Part shown: positions 35,928 through 44,782 of the stretch, one piece after another
Position numbering within the stretch: position 1 is the first letter of the stretch
How the letters are laid out: each line of letters starts with the position of its first letter
Source: Helicobacter magdeburgensis
GTDB lineage: Bacteria; Campylobacterota; Campylobacteria; Campylobacterales; Helicobacteraceae
DNA length: 64,000 bases
Assembly (NCBI RefSeq): GCF_000765825.2
Contig: NZ_JRPE02000003.1
Span: forward strand, 1-64,000
Direction of reading: 5' to 3'
Notes under the pieces: model-generated
What the model was told of the DNA's origin: nothing
Seen by the model: only the letters and a program-made list of their open reading frames with translations
Database searches by the model: none
Program-made: the position numbers and the translations under genes

Positions 35928-37770
35928 TATCATCACCATAAAATATTTTATTAAGTTCTATAACTTCGCTAGATATTGCATAATCCTCATCTTCTATATC
36001 CCCATACAGCACATAGTCCATATTAGAATCTAAAATGTCTAGCAAAACTTCTTTTTTCTCTTGTAAATCTAATTCTTTAAACTCTTTATCTTTTAAAATA
36101 CTATCTAAATCTATACGATAATCCAAAAAAGCCTTAGATTCTAAATCTTTGTAAATAGAATCTAGCATTTTTTCATCATTTATATTTTTTATTCTCTCTT
36201 TATATATTGCATTTAAAGGCATAAGCTCTGCATAAATAAAGCTTCCACCTCCTTGCCAATCTACCGCTTTGCTAATCCCCCCTTGCTCTCCATTTATCAC
36301 CTTTTTAAGCCGCTCTTTTGTGATAGATTCTATATAGTCCATTTGTTCAATCCCTATAAATCGCCTTTTCATTTTCATAGCGACGGCTAGAGTTGTGCCA
36401 CTTCCTGCAAAAAAGTCCATTACTAAATCGTTTTCGTTTGTAGTATGATTTAAAATTTCATAGATTAAACTTTCAGGTTTTGGGTTTTTAAAAACTGCAC
36501 TATCGCCAAAAAGTTTTACAAACTCTTTTGTGCCAACTTGATTCATAAAAGCATTATCTACAAATTTTAAAGAATCAAAAGTCTTTTTTGTTGTCTTTAA
36601 ATCTTTCAAATAGCGTTTATAGATAAACCCTCTTTCATCATCTTTATGTTCTTTTTTAAAGCAGATTCTGCCCTCATCAATATGCCTTTGGATTGTGTTT
36701 TGAGAAAAAAGCCAAAACCGCCCCTCTGGTGGATAGTCTTCTTTTCCCGTGTAAGGATTTTTTACTGCAAAATATCCCGTTTTTGGGTCACCGCTTTTGG
36801 CGCTTGGGTTATCACTGACCCAAGCGCCAAAAGGGTCATTATCTGGATTTTGATACTTGCTTAAGTCCTTTTGTCCCCCTAGTAAATTTACATTATTTTT
36901 ATTTTTTGCATAGCAAAGTAAAAATTCGTGTTGATAATTTAGCCCTATTTTTGAATCATTTGTTGTGCTTTTTGTCTTGCGGATAAAATCGCCCACAAAA
37001 TTATCCCTACCAAAAATTTCGTCCATTAAAACCTTGCAATAGTGTGATTCATATTCATCAATGGAAATAAATATCACGCCATCATCTCTTAAAAAATCCC
37101 TTGCAATTTCAAGGCGATTTTTCATAAATGTTAGCCAAGTGGAGTGATTGAAGTTATCATTATAATTAAAGCTATCATTGCCTGTATTATAAGGTGGGTC
37201 AATATAGATTAGTTTTACTTTATTTGCAAACTTCTTTTTTAAAGAGTGCAGGGCTAAAAGGTTATTGCCTTTGATTAAGAGATTAGCATTGTTAAGATTT
37301 TCTTTTAAATCCCCTTGCCCTATAAGCTCAAAATTTTGCAAAGCTTTTCTTGCAAACAACACATCTATTTCATCTTTTGCTAGAATCTCATTGAAAAATA
37401 TCTCATTCTTTTTATCCTCATCTTTACTTTGTCCGCCTTTTATCACGCCATCTTTGTAAGCAAAGTTTAGCACGACTTCATTATTTGTTTTTAAAAAGCT
37501 TTTTGTTTTAAATGCTAGTCCTATTTTATTTGTATAACTTGTGAAGCTACCGCTTAAATTTCTAAGGTCTAAAAAGGTCAAAAAGTCATTAAGCTTAAAA
37601 ATATAAGTGTTATTTCGCACAATAAAAAATCTATTCTTAAACTCATCTTTGTATGTGCTTTGCTCCAAAAGATAACAAAACAATTTTTCATCATAGCTTT
37701 GTGCTAAATTTCTAATATGCTTTAAAGTTTCAAAGCGATTTTCTAAATCTTGCAATAATTCATTTTTCAT
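35920..37770 (-). CDS. Type III DNA methyltransferase subunit Mod
   Basis: A 616-residue beta-class N6-adenine methyltransferase with the catalytic motif first, YIDPPYNTGNDSF near residue 193, and the SAM motif later, VMDFFAGSGTTLAVAM. The region between them is the target-recognition domain. It contains a perfect 16-bp inverted repeat (36794-36833) across the codons for DPFGAWVSDNPSAKSG. The ATG at 37770 follows AGGAGAAG; its stop overlaps the res start. No long simple repeat typical of phase-variable mod genes is present. Confidence 0.92.
   Translation of the reverse strand: MKNELLQDLENRFETLKHIRNLAQSYDEKLFCYLLEQSTYKDEFKNRFFIVRNNTYIFKLNDFLTFLDLRNLSGSFTSYTNKIGLAFKTKSFLKTNNEVVLNFAYKDGVIKGGQSKDEDKKNEIFFNEILAKDEIDVLFARKALQNFELIGQGDLKENLNNANLLIKGNNLLALHSLKKKFANKVKLIYIDPPYNTGNDSFNYNDNFNHSTWLTFMKNRLEIARDFLRDDGVIFISIDEYESHYCKVLMDEIFGRDNFVGDFIRKTKSTTNDSKIGLNYQHEFLLCYAKNKNNVNLLGGQKDLSKYQNPDNDPFGAWVSDNPSAKSGDPKTGYFAVKNPYTGKEDYPPEGRFWLFSQNTIQRHIDEGRICFKKEHKDDERGFIYKRYLKDLKTTKKTFDSLKFVDNAFMNQVGTKEFVKLFGDSAVFKNPKPESLIYEILNHTTNENDLVMDFFAGSGTTLAVAMKMKRRFIGIEQMDYIESITKERLKKVINGEQGGISKAVDWQGGGSFIYAELMPLNAIYKERIKNINDEKMLDSIYKDLESKAFLDYRIDLDSILKDKEFKELDLQEKKEVLLDILDSNMDYVLYGDIEDEDYAISSEVIELNKIFYGDDNV
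36794..36833. repeat. Perfect 16-bp inverted repeat inside mod
   Basis: CTTTTGGCGCTTGGGT (36794-36809) and ACCCAAGCGCCAAAAG (36818-36833) are exact complements with an 8-base loop, all within the coding sequence of the type III methyltransferase target-recognition region. Confidence 0.9.
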
Positions 37771-38037
37771 AACTTCTCCTAACTGCAAAATGTAATGTGT
37801 AAAAACTTACAATGTAAGAATATGAAGTATCTCCTTTGCCTACAGACTCATATATTAGCACTGCTTTCAAGCCATCTATAGCTCGTTTGTTATTATGAAA
37901 ACAAAACTAAACGAGATTCTATAAATAATATATGTTATAGTCAAGTCCAAAGCCTTTGGTATTTGATATTTTTAGTCTCCACACTCACCCAAAGTAATAG
38001 AATCTAGAGCAAGGATTCTAGCAGAATCCTTGTAGTC

Positions 38038-39129
38038 TCATCCCTCCAAGCTTCCCATATCAATCACATAGCGGAATTTTGCCTTGCCGTTTGTGAGATT
38101 GCTATATGCTGTGTCAATGTCCTTTACACTAATGATTTCTACTTCAGGGTAGATTCCCTGCTGGATAGAAATATCTAGCATTTCTTGCGTCTCTTTAATA
38201 CCGCCAATGAGTGAGCCATACACCTTTTTACCCGCAGAAAAAACAAGCCTTGTTACATCAATATGCGTTTTTAGCTCCACAGGCGGCAGCCCAACAATTG
38301 CCATCTCACCGCCAAACTTTAGCAAATCCACATAGCTATTGACATCATAAGCCGTAGGAATGGTAGAGATGATAAAATCAAATCGCTCTTTGCATTCACT
38401 TGTGGCAGTGTAAAGGGCTTTTACACCTAGATTCTTAGCAACTTGAGCCTTAAGTGTATTTCGTGCAAACACACTCACTTCCGCCCCAAGATAAAGGGCG
38501 TATTTCACCGCCATAAGCCCAAGTCCGCCAAATCCCGCTACCGCGACTTTATCGCCCCTTTTTACCTTGCTAAATTTTAAGGGGCTATAAGTGGTGATCC
38601 CTGCACAAAGCAGTGGGGCGACTTTCTCTAGCTGGGCATTTTGTGGCACTTGTATCGCAAAGTTTTCACTCACAACAATATTATTTGAGTAGCCGCCATA
38701 GGTTGGGGCATTATCGTGGAAGCAATCAAGGCAATCATAGGTAAAAACCGCCTTACCATTTTCGCAAAACTGCTCTTGACTCTGCTTGCACGCACTACAC
38801 TCCCCACAGGAATTCACCATACAGCCAACGCCTGCATAATCGCCAATCTTAAACTTACTCACGCTTTTACCCACAGCTACCACACGCCCGGCTATCTCGT
38901 GCCCGGGGACCATAGGATAGATCCCACTTTTCCACTCACTTCTAGCAGAGTGTATATCGCTATGGCAGATTCCAGCATAGAGAATCTCAAGTAAAATATC
39001 ATTCTCTCCCATTGCGTGGCGAGTGAAGTGAAAAGGCTTAAATGTGTCGTCTTTGTGGGCTACTGCATAGCCTTTTGCACTGATTTTTTGCCCATTGTTG
39101 GCTTGGGCTAAGTTTTCTTCTAAAAGCAT
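38038..39129 (-). CDS. NAD(P)-dependent zinc alcohol dehydrogenase (cinnamyl-alcohol-dehydrogenase group)
   Basis: A 363-residue MDR dehydrogenase. GICHSDIHSARSEW carries the catalytic zinc Cys and GHEIAGRVVAVG the next ligand. A structural zinc site CGECSACKQSQEQFC follows, and the Rossmann loop is VAGFGGLGLMAVKYA. The pattern is that of the YahK/CAD group reducing aldehydes with NADPH. AAAGGAATTTTT supports the ATG at 39129. Substrate unknown. Confidence 0.9.
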   Translation of the reverse strand: MLLEENLAQANNGQKISAKGYAVAHKDDTFKPFHFTRHAMGENDILLEILYAGICHSDIHSARSEWKSGIYPMVPGHEIAGRVVAVGKSVSKFKIGDYAGVGCMVNSCGECSACKQSQEQFCENGKAVFTYDCLDCFHDNAPTYGGYSNNIVVSENFAIQVPQNAQLEKVAPLLCAGITTYSPLKFSKVKRGDKVAVAGFGGLGLMAVKYALYLGAEVSVFARNTLKAQVAKNLGVKALYTATSECKERFDFIISTIPTAYDVNSYVDLLKFGGEMAIVGLPPVELKTHIDVTRLVFSAGKKVYGSLIGGIKETQEMLDISIQQGIYPEVEIISVKDIDTAYSNLTNGKAKFRYVIDMGSLEG

Positions 39130-39361
39130 AAAAATTCCTTTGGGTAGTAAAATAGCTAAGATTCTATAATATTTGTTTATAAGAAGTGCTAACAAGCGGG
39201 TTTAGACAAACACATAAAATCTTTAAGAGTGATATTATAAAGCCTAACACCTAGTGTTTGTCAAGGGGAAAATGTCAAAAAATAAAAGAGCTACGACAGT
39301 CGCCACAACCCTAAAGTTTAAGATTCTGCAACGCCTTATGCTTTGTAGAATCTAGGGTAAG

Positions 39362-41359
39362 TTAAAATTTCTTTTTCTGCACATCGGCTTGAATCTCACT
39401 TGCAATACCATTAACCTGCTGTGTAATGCCATTTGTCAAATCCGCGATTTGGACATTTTCTTGCGTAATCATCTGAATCTGATTAATAGAATCATTAATC
39501 TGTGTCAGTCCCAAAGTCTGCTCATTGACCGCTTCTGAAATCTCATTGACACTTTGCACAAGCATATTAATGTTTGCTTCAATCTCGCCTAGTGATTTGC
39601 TTGTTTTTTCAGCAAGTTTTCTTACCTCATCAGCCACAACCGCAAAGCCCCGTCCGTGTTCCCCAGCACGAGCAGCTTCAATGGCGGCATTGAGTGCTAA
39701 AAGATTTGTCTGTTCAGCAATATCCTGAATCACACTCACAATATTTTTAATATCTTGGGCTTGAGCGGTAGCTTCTGTAGTTTGCTCACTCACACTATGC
39801 ATAGATGCGTTAATCTCACTTACCGCACTGACAGACTGCTCTAAAGCACTTGCTTGAGAATGTGTCCCTTGCAGCAACTTATTCATTGAAGATTCTAGCT
39901 CTTTGCTTTGCTCAGCAAGTGTATTAGCAAAGCCCGATGAAGTTTTAAGCATTTGGACAATCTCTTTTCCTAGCATATTTGCTGTAACCTCAACACCGCC
40001 CTTTGCATCAGGTATATCTTGAGTAAAATCAAGTCTTTCATACGCTGCAAATACCGCAGAAATCATATTCATATCCGCACCGATTTTAGATTCTAACACG
40101 GCTAGCATTTTATTTAGAATCTCGCCAAGCTCTTTAATCTGTGGGTTGGTGGGCTTCACATTCACCCGTGCTGTCATATTACCAGATTCTATGGCTTTGA
40201 CAACTTCTAGCGTTTGAGCGATAGCTTGTTTATCTTTTGAAAGCGATTCTTTAGTGTTTGTGATATTCTCATCAATCGCCCTTGCCATCACGCCAAACTC
40301 ATCTTGTGTCTGCAAACCTAAAAGTGGTGTGTCCTTAGTCTTATGATTAATAAAATCAAAAAAGCTTAGAAGTCCTTGTGTGATATTTTTGATATGGCGT
40401 AATTGATACACCACAATCCAATACAACACAATCGCCACAATCACAACAACGACAAAAAATAGCCCAACTTGAGACATCAAAAGTGAATATAACTCCTGTT
40501 CAAAATCTTCTTCAGAATTCGCCGAGCAAAGAAGCCAATTATGGTCATTAAGAATACATACTGCCATTTTTTCTATGCTATTATAGGTATAATGGATAAT
40601 TTCTGATGGAGTATTAGGCGTTTTAGGTGTGTGAGCATAGAGAAAATCATATACTTCATTTTTTTGTGAATCTTGCGAAAATAGCACTTTTTCATCAGAA
40701 TGCACGATGTTATAGTTGCCCCTATCATCAAAGCCAACGAGATATACCGAGCTACTTGGTGTTGTTTTAAGCGACACAAAATCGTGTTGCAAATTTTTTA
40801 GGAATATATTTGCTCCAATAACACCCACAAGCTTACCATCTACGACAAGTGGACTAAAAGCCGTGGCAATCAACTCGCCTGTTGTGATGTCATTAAAAGG
40901 TCGTGAAAGTCCAGATTTCATTGTCTTTTTAGCTGCTTGATACCACTCGCGTGTGCGGGAATCAAAGCCTTTGCTCTTATCAAGGATATAAGCCTTATTT
41001 TTTGACTGAATATCTGTTTTAATCAACAATCCATTATCTTCGTAGCCAATATACAAAGCATCAAGATGAATGGGAGTGAGCTTAAAGGCATCTTCTAGTT
41101 TTTTAGCAATCACCCCATAAGACAAATCTCCGCCTTGGGCAATTTCCTGTGCTACCTCTTCTACGAAGTGAAGTTTAGATTCAAAATATGCGTTGATAAA
41201 GTTCTCCGCATTTTTCACACTCTCCTGTTTGCCGTGTGCTACACTTGTAACAATGCTGGATTTAGTAAGAGAGAAACTCGCCAAAGCCAACAATGCAAAC
41301 GACACAAGAAGCAATGCCACGATCGTGATAGCAATCTTTCCACTCACACTCTTTAACAT
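39362..41359 (-). CDS. Methyl-accepting chemotaxis protein with dCache sensor
   Basis: A 665-residue receptor. An N-terminal helix ([21 protein letters not shown]) leads into a periplasmic double-Cache domain with [12 protein letters not shown], the amino-acid-binding type pocket, and [18 protein letters not shown] second helix follows ([17 protein letters not shown]), then HAMP and the signalling tip [20 protein letters not shown]. The first-Cache RxWY pattern suggests an amino acid or related ligand. GGAG seven bases before ATG 41359 fixes the start. Confidence 0.9.
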   Translation of the reverse strand: MLKSVSGKIAITIVALLLVSFALLALASFSLTKSSIVTSVAHGKQESVKNAENFINAYFESKLHFVEEVAQEIAQGGDLSYGVIAKKLEDAFKLTPIHLDALYIGYEDNGLLIKTDIQSKNKAYILDKSKGFDSRTREWYQAAKKTMKSGLSRPFNDITTGELIATAFSPLVVDGKLVGVIGANIFLKNLQHDFVSLKTTPSSSVYLVGFDDRGNYNIVHSDEKVLFSQDSQKNEVYDFLYAHTPKTPNTPSEIIHYTYNSIEKMAVCILNDHNWLLCSANSEEDFEQELYSLLMSQVGLFFVVVVIVAIVLYWIVVYQLRHIKNITQGLLSFFDFINHKTKDTPLLGLQTQDEFGVMARAIDENITNTKESLSKDKQAIAQTLEVVKAIESGNMTARVNVKPTNPQIKELGEILNKMLAVLESKIGADMNMISAVFAAYERLDFTQDIPDAKGGVEVTANMLGKEIVQMLKTSSGFANTLAEQSKELESSMNKLLQGTHSQASALEQSVSAVSEINASMHSVSEQTTEATAQAQDIKNIVSVIQDIAEQTNLLALNAAIEAARAGEHGRGFAVVADEVRKLAEKTSKSLGEIEANINMLVQSVNEISEAVNEQTLGLTQINDSINQIQMITQENVQIADLTNGITQQVNGIASEIQADVQKKKF

Positions 41360-41671
41360 CAACACTCTCCATTTCAGATTCTAAAATAATGTGCTTGTTT
41401 GTAAATCGCACAACAAGCTTGGGATTATATAATAAAACAATCCAAATTTAAAGTAATATTTACATAAATTTTGTAAATTAAGTGTAAAGTATCCCTGTTT
41501 TCATTCTAACTGCTATCTATCTTAACTCAATATCAAAATTTAATACTGCTACTATGAAAGTTTATATTTTTATAGAAAAAAGATTTAATAGAATCTATTT
41601 TTTAATATTTCTCATACTTTTTAAGCCAAATTTCAAACCAAGTAGAGTATAATCCGCACTCTTTTTTGTAT
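41360..41671. promoter_or_regulatory. Intergenic region with the tRNA-Phe promoter
   Basis: AT-rich gap between the chemoreceptor gene and tRNA-Phe. TATAAT at 41648-41653 lies 18 bases before the tRNA and is a good -10 element. I see no gene or other structure in the rest. Confidence 0.7.
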
Positions 41672-41747
41672 GGCTCGATAGCTCAGTCGGTAGAGCAGGA
41701 GACTGAAAATCTCCGTGTCGGTGGTTCGATTCCGCCTCGAGCCACCA
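41672..41747 (+). tRNA. tRNA-Phe (GAA)
   Basis: A 76-base cloverleaf: acceptor GGCTCGA pairs with TCGAGCC, followed by A and an encoded CCA. D arm GCTC/GAGC, anticodon loop CTGAAAA with anticodon GAA, and T arm with GGTTCGATTCC. Its 3' end is the insertion site of the mobile element that follows. Confidence 0.97.
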
Positions 41748-41748
41748 C
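41728..41748 (+). repeat. Left attachment site (attL) in tRNA-Phe
   Basis: A 21-bp direct repeat beginning GATTCCGCCTCGAGCCACCA recurs exactly at 46956-46976. This copy completes the tRNA 3' end, as expected for tyrosine-integrase elements that restore the tRNA on insertion. Confidence 0.9.
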
Positions 41749-41764
41749 GATTACTTTTCTTTCA

Positions 41765-41847
41765 TTTTCATTCGTTTTCAAATAACTACCAAATACCGCT
41801 ATTTAAGGCTCTTATCTTTTCATTTGACTATCATTTGTTTTCATTTG
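41765..41847 (+). repeat. Short repeats TTTTCATTYG at the element's left end
   Basis: TTTTCATTCG at 41765-41774, TTTTCATTTG at 41817-41826 and 41838-41847, and a partial copy ATCATTTG at 41829-41836 lie just inside attL. They could be integrase arm-type sites or initiator-binding iterons. The sequence is simple and T-rich, so chance similarity is possible. Confidence 0.45.
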
Positions 41848-41950
41848 TTTTCTACTTATTTTGGAAAAAATTATGGAAAGAGTTTAGATAGGAAAGGTAA
41901 ATTTTCGCATATTCGCATATATGTATCACGCGCGCCTGTAATTGTAATAT

Positions 41951-41978
41951 ATTCTCTTTAGAGAAGAGAATTTTTTTT
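41951..41978 (+). terminator. Rho-independent terminator inside the element's left end
   Basis: Stem ATTCTCTT/AAGAGAAT (41951-41958 and 41964-41971), loop TAGAG, followed by a run of eight T (41971-41978). It points along the plus strand and would stop tRNA-Phe read-through or end a short transcript of the left end. Confidence 0.75.
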
Positions 41979-42163
41979 GAAAAAATCATTGTAATGCCCT
42001 ACTATACGATGTTTTATAACAATTTTGTATTCAAAACAAGTTCCATTCTGGCGACCTACAAATACCGCCAAAATTCCCCAAAAAGTAGTCCATAATATAC
42101 CAATAATTCTAATTATTTACGAACTTTTGGTAGGATTTTTCATACTTTCACAAGGAGAGATTT

Positions 42164-42604
42164 ATGAAAGAGCCAAAGAGAAAAATAGCTGGTGCAAAGC
42201 AATTTGTTAATGCAGAAACAGGCGAAGTGCTTAATTTGCAAGAAATCATTGAATATTATGGCGATGATGAGCCTTGGCAAAGGGTGAGAGTTGCTCCACT
42301 TATGGCATTGCTAGATAGGGGCATAAGCCATTCTAAAATGAAAGTAATCCATTGGGTTGTAGAGCATTTGGATAGGGAAAACAATTTGATATACACACAA
42401 AGGCATATAGCAGAGCAAACACAAGTGGCAAAAAGCACAATCAATGAGCTGTTTAAATTTTTGCTTGATAGCAACTTTATGAAAAAAAAGGGCAGTGTAT
42501 ATCATATTAACCCCTACTTCATAGGTCCCAAAGCTTGCAGTGAGCAAGATTACAATGCGTTTGTAATACGATATAAAAAAATGGATAGTGCTGATGAGTC
42601 GTAG
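42164..42604 (+). CDS. RepL-like winged-helix replication initiator
   Basis: A 146-residue protein with a winged-helix core: MALLDRGISHSKMKVIHWVVEHLDRENNLIY, then QRHIAEQTQVAKSTINELFKFLLDSNFMKKKGSVYHINPYFI. This layout matches RepL-family plasmid initiators (PF05732), known from Firmicute plasmids. AAGGAGAGATTT precedes the ATG. A replication gene in an integrated element suggests a circular replicating stage after excision. A general DNA-binding regulator is the alternative. Confidence 0.65.
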   Translation: MKEPKRKIAGAKQFVNAETGEVLNLQEIIEYYGDDEPWQRVRVAPLMALLDRGISHSKMKVIHWVVEHLDRENNLIYTQRHIAEQTQVAKSTINELFKFLLDSNFMKKKGSVYHINPYFIGPKACSEQDYNAFVIRYKKMDSADES

Positions 42605-42666
42605 AGTTGTGCTTGAGATACGATACAAACAAGTCAATGCAAAAGATGAAGTAAGGCAAGTGAAAA

Positions 42667-43950
42667 ATGAGTAGAGTAGCTAGAAAGATTCTATTTGATA
42701 AGGATATAAGAGCATTACAACCAAAAGAAAAGAAATATCGTGTAGTTGTAGGCAATCCTAGTGAGCTCATCTTGTTTGTGTATCCAAGTGGCACAAAAAC
42801 CTTTGCACTGCGTTTGAGAAATGGTAATAAGGAAAAAAATATCCCACTCAAACGATTTAGGCAAGGTATTTATAGTGTAGCAGAAGCAAGAAAGGAAGCC
42901 ACAGAAAAGCTTAGAATTATTGAAAGTGGTGGTGAGTTAGATACAGACAAGTATCTCTTTAAGAAGCTTTACAAGGATTTCATCGCACAAAAGCGTAAAA
43001 AAGGACAAACTCAAAGAACAATTAGAGTTGTAGAAAATTTATGCAATAGACATTTATTGCCTCATTTTGGACATTTAGACGCAAGAGAGATTAAGTATTC
43101 AAATATTCTATCAGTCTTTAATACGATATTTGATTCTAACAATCCACGCTTACCTAGACTAGAGACAATTAAAAGAGCAAAGACTGCCTTGCGAAATATC
43201 CTAGCCCCTGCACTAAAAGACCGCTATATAGAGTATGACCCAACACTAGGGCTAGAAAAAGAATTTCCAAGCATTAAGAGGTATTACATAGACAATGATA
43301 TTGACCCACGCCTTGCAGCATTGACTAAAGAGAATGATTTGCGTGAGTTTTTGCAAGATTTAAGTGCGGCACATATAGAAAAACAAATTAAGAGGGCATT
43401 ATATTTGCAGATTCTATGTGTAAATCGCCCAGCAAATACTGCAGGTAGCAAATGGCAACACATAGATTTAGAAACTAAAGTGTGGAGCATACCTGCCAAA
43501 GAAATGAAAATGCGAGAGCCTTTTACTATTGCTCTTAGCTCTTATGCCTTAAGAATCCTAGAGCTACAAAAAGCAGACTTTGGTATGCTTAATAGCTCAT
43601 TTGTATTCCCTACTCTTAGCAAAGAGGGACATATTCATAGAGACACACTAAGCAAGGCTTTAAGACGACTAAATAAAGGCAAATGGCAAGGCAAGGTTAC
43701 TACTCACGGATTTAGAGCCACATTTAGAACTATATGCACTTTACATAAAGCTGAATTATTACAAATGGGTATTAGTGATGAAGTGATTGAGGTTTGTTTG
43801 GCACATAAAGAGACAAATAGTATTAAATATGCATATGAGCGAGAAAAAAGCACACTGCAACAGCAGAGGATTCTAATGCAATGGTATGGGGATTATTTGA
43901 ATGCTTTGTGTGATTTTAATTGTAATTTACCTATAAAAATGCAGGGATAA
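42667..43950 (+). CDS. int: Tyrosine-recombinase integrase of the tRNA-Phe element
   Basis: A 427-residue integrase with an N-terminal DUF4102-like arm domain (LFVYPSGTKTFALRLRNGNKEKNIPLKRF, then VAEARKEA), a core-binding domain (about 100-200), and a catalytic domain. Arg near 254 in NRPANTAGSKW, HGFR at 347-350, LAH near 378, and Tyr at 388 or 390 are all present. The set is complete, so the enzyme is probably active. It would integrate into tRNA-Phe at the repeat seen on both sides. Confidence 0.92.
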   Translation: MSRVARKILFDKDIRALQPKEKKYRVVVGNPSELILFVYPSGTKTFALRLRNGNKEKNIPLKRFRQGIYSVAEARKEATEKLRIIESGGELDTDKYLFKKLYKDFIAQKRKKGQTQRTIRVVENLCNRHLLPHFGHLDAREIKYSNILSVFNTIFDSNNPRLPRLETIKRAKTALRNILAPALKDRYIEYDPTLGLEKEFPSIKRYYIDNDIDPRLAALTKENDLREFLQDLSAAHIEKQIKRALYLQILCVNRPANTAGSKWQHIDLETKVWSIPAKEMKMREPFTIALSSYALRILELQKADFGMLNSSFVFPTLSKEGHIHRDTLSKALRRLNKGKWQGKVTTHGFRATFRTICTLHKAELLQMGISDEVIEVCLAHKETNSIKYAYEREKSTLQQQRILMQWYGDYLNALCDFNCNLPIKMQG

Positions 43951-44168
43951 GCAGGATAGGGGTGAGCGGGGTCATTCTCACCGACAGATTAACGACCCCG
44001 ATTTTCTCCGTCCTGCTAGTGAAACTATACTGTAATTTAGAGCCACGCAGTGCAAATTAATGCCTTGAACTTGTGAAAGGTGAATAATTTGCAAATTATC
44101 CACCTTAAAAGGTTAATTTGTTTAAGATATAATTTCACAAGTTCAACCAATCTTAAAAAGGATAGACA
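43951..44168 (+). promoter_or_regulatory. Palindrome-rich control region before the toxin-relaxase unit
   Basis: Two nested inverted repeats: outer TTGAACTTGTGAAA (44065-44078) with TTTCACAAGTTCAA (44133-44146), perfect; inner AGGTGAATAATTT with AAATTATCCACCT (44078-44105), 12 of 13 pairs. A further ACCTT-AA-AAGGT lies at about 44102-44113, and GGGGTC/GACCCC at about 43976-44006. Likely an operator for the antitoxin complex and possibly the oriT for the downstream relaxase. A -10-like TAAGATAT stands near 44123. Confidence 0.65.
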
Positions 44169-44501
44169 ATGAATGCAGCAGTATTAGAAACTTATTCAAG
44201 CAGAAAGCTTACAAATTTGGAGCAGAAAATTCATAAACAAATCACACAAACACAAAAAGAATTTGACGCAACAAGAATTAAGGCTGAAAAGAAAATTGAA
44301 GCCTTAAAAAACAATCTAATAGAAGTTCAAAAGGCACAAATAAAAATACGCCAAAAACAAATAATGCAAATGGAGCAGGAGCTAGAGCCAACTAAAAAGT
44401 GTTTAGAATCTTTAACGAGCGAGACAGCTATCATTACTCCATCAAATGAGCCGACAGATATACTTAAGGCTATGGAGCAGGCAAGTAGGAATAATCTCTA
44501 A
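44169..44501 (+). CDS. Coiled-coil protein, probable antitoxin of the YafQ toxin
   Basis: A 110-residue, Lys- and Gln-rich protein with a long coiled coil (LEQKIHKQITQTQKEFDATR, continuing to about 80). It directly precedes the toxin gene and overlaps it by one base (TAATG), the usual antitoxin position. It shows no recognisable DinJ ribbon-helix-helix segment and is longer than typical antitoxins of this class. A mobilisation accessory protein is the alternative. AAAAAGGATAG precedes the ATG. Confidence 0.55.
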   Translation: MNAAVLETYSSRKLTNLEQKIHKQITQTQKEFDATRIKAEKKIEALKNNLIEVQKAQIKIRQKQIMQMEQELEPTKKCLESLTSETAIITPSNEPTDILKAMEQASRNNL

Positions 44502-44782
44502 TGCGTGAGCTTGAATATAAAAAATCTTTCTTTAAAGATGCACAAGTATTAGCCAAAAATGGATTTGACCTAACAATTCTCAATCCATTGTTAGACAAGC
44601 TCCGCAGTGGCGAAGCACTAGAATCAAAATATAAAGACCACCAACTACAAGGAAAACTCAAAGATTATAGAGAGTTTCACCTAAAAGGCGATATTTTAGT
44701 GCTTTATAAAATTACTGACACAATGCTTACTCTCTGTGCAATAGATAATCACAACAACCTTTTTAAGCGATTTAGCAAATGA
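44501..44782 (+). CDS. YafQ/RelE-superfamily mRNA interferase toxin
   Basis: A 93-residue protein opening RELEYKKSFFKDAQVLAKNG, with YKDHQLQGKLKDYREFHLKGDILVLYKI and a C-terminal DNHNNLFKRF. These are the YafQ family landmarks (KDH.L.G, W/Y-R-x-x-H, D-x-x-LxY, terminal His). The His near the C-terminus matches the catalytic His region. H. pylori has chromosomal relatives (HP0892, HP0894). Its stop overlaps the relaxase start by four bases, so toxin and relaxase are translated together. Confidence 0.88.
   Translation: MRELEYKKSFFKDAQVLAKNGFDLTILNPLLDKLRSGEALESKYKDHQLQGKLKDYREFHLKGDILVLYKITDTMLTLCAIDNHNNLFKRFSK

Noticed and set aside
35920-37770. A phase-variable mod gene (phasevarion)
   Set aside because: I found no long homopolymer or short tandem repeat in the coding sequence or near its start.
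41765-41847. A CRISPR-like array
   Set aside because: The repeats are only 8-10 bases, unevenly spaced and T-rich, with no spacers or cas genes.
42594-42674. A 26-codon frame between the RepL-like gene and the integrase
   Set aside because: It overlaps both neighbours, has no clear ribosome site, and is too short to recognise; an excisionase role would be a guess.
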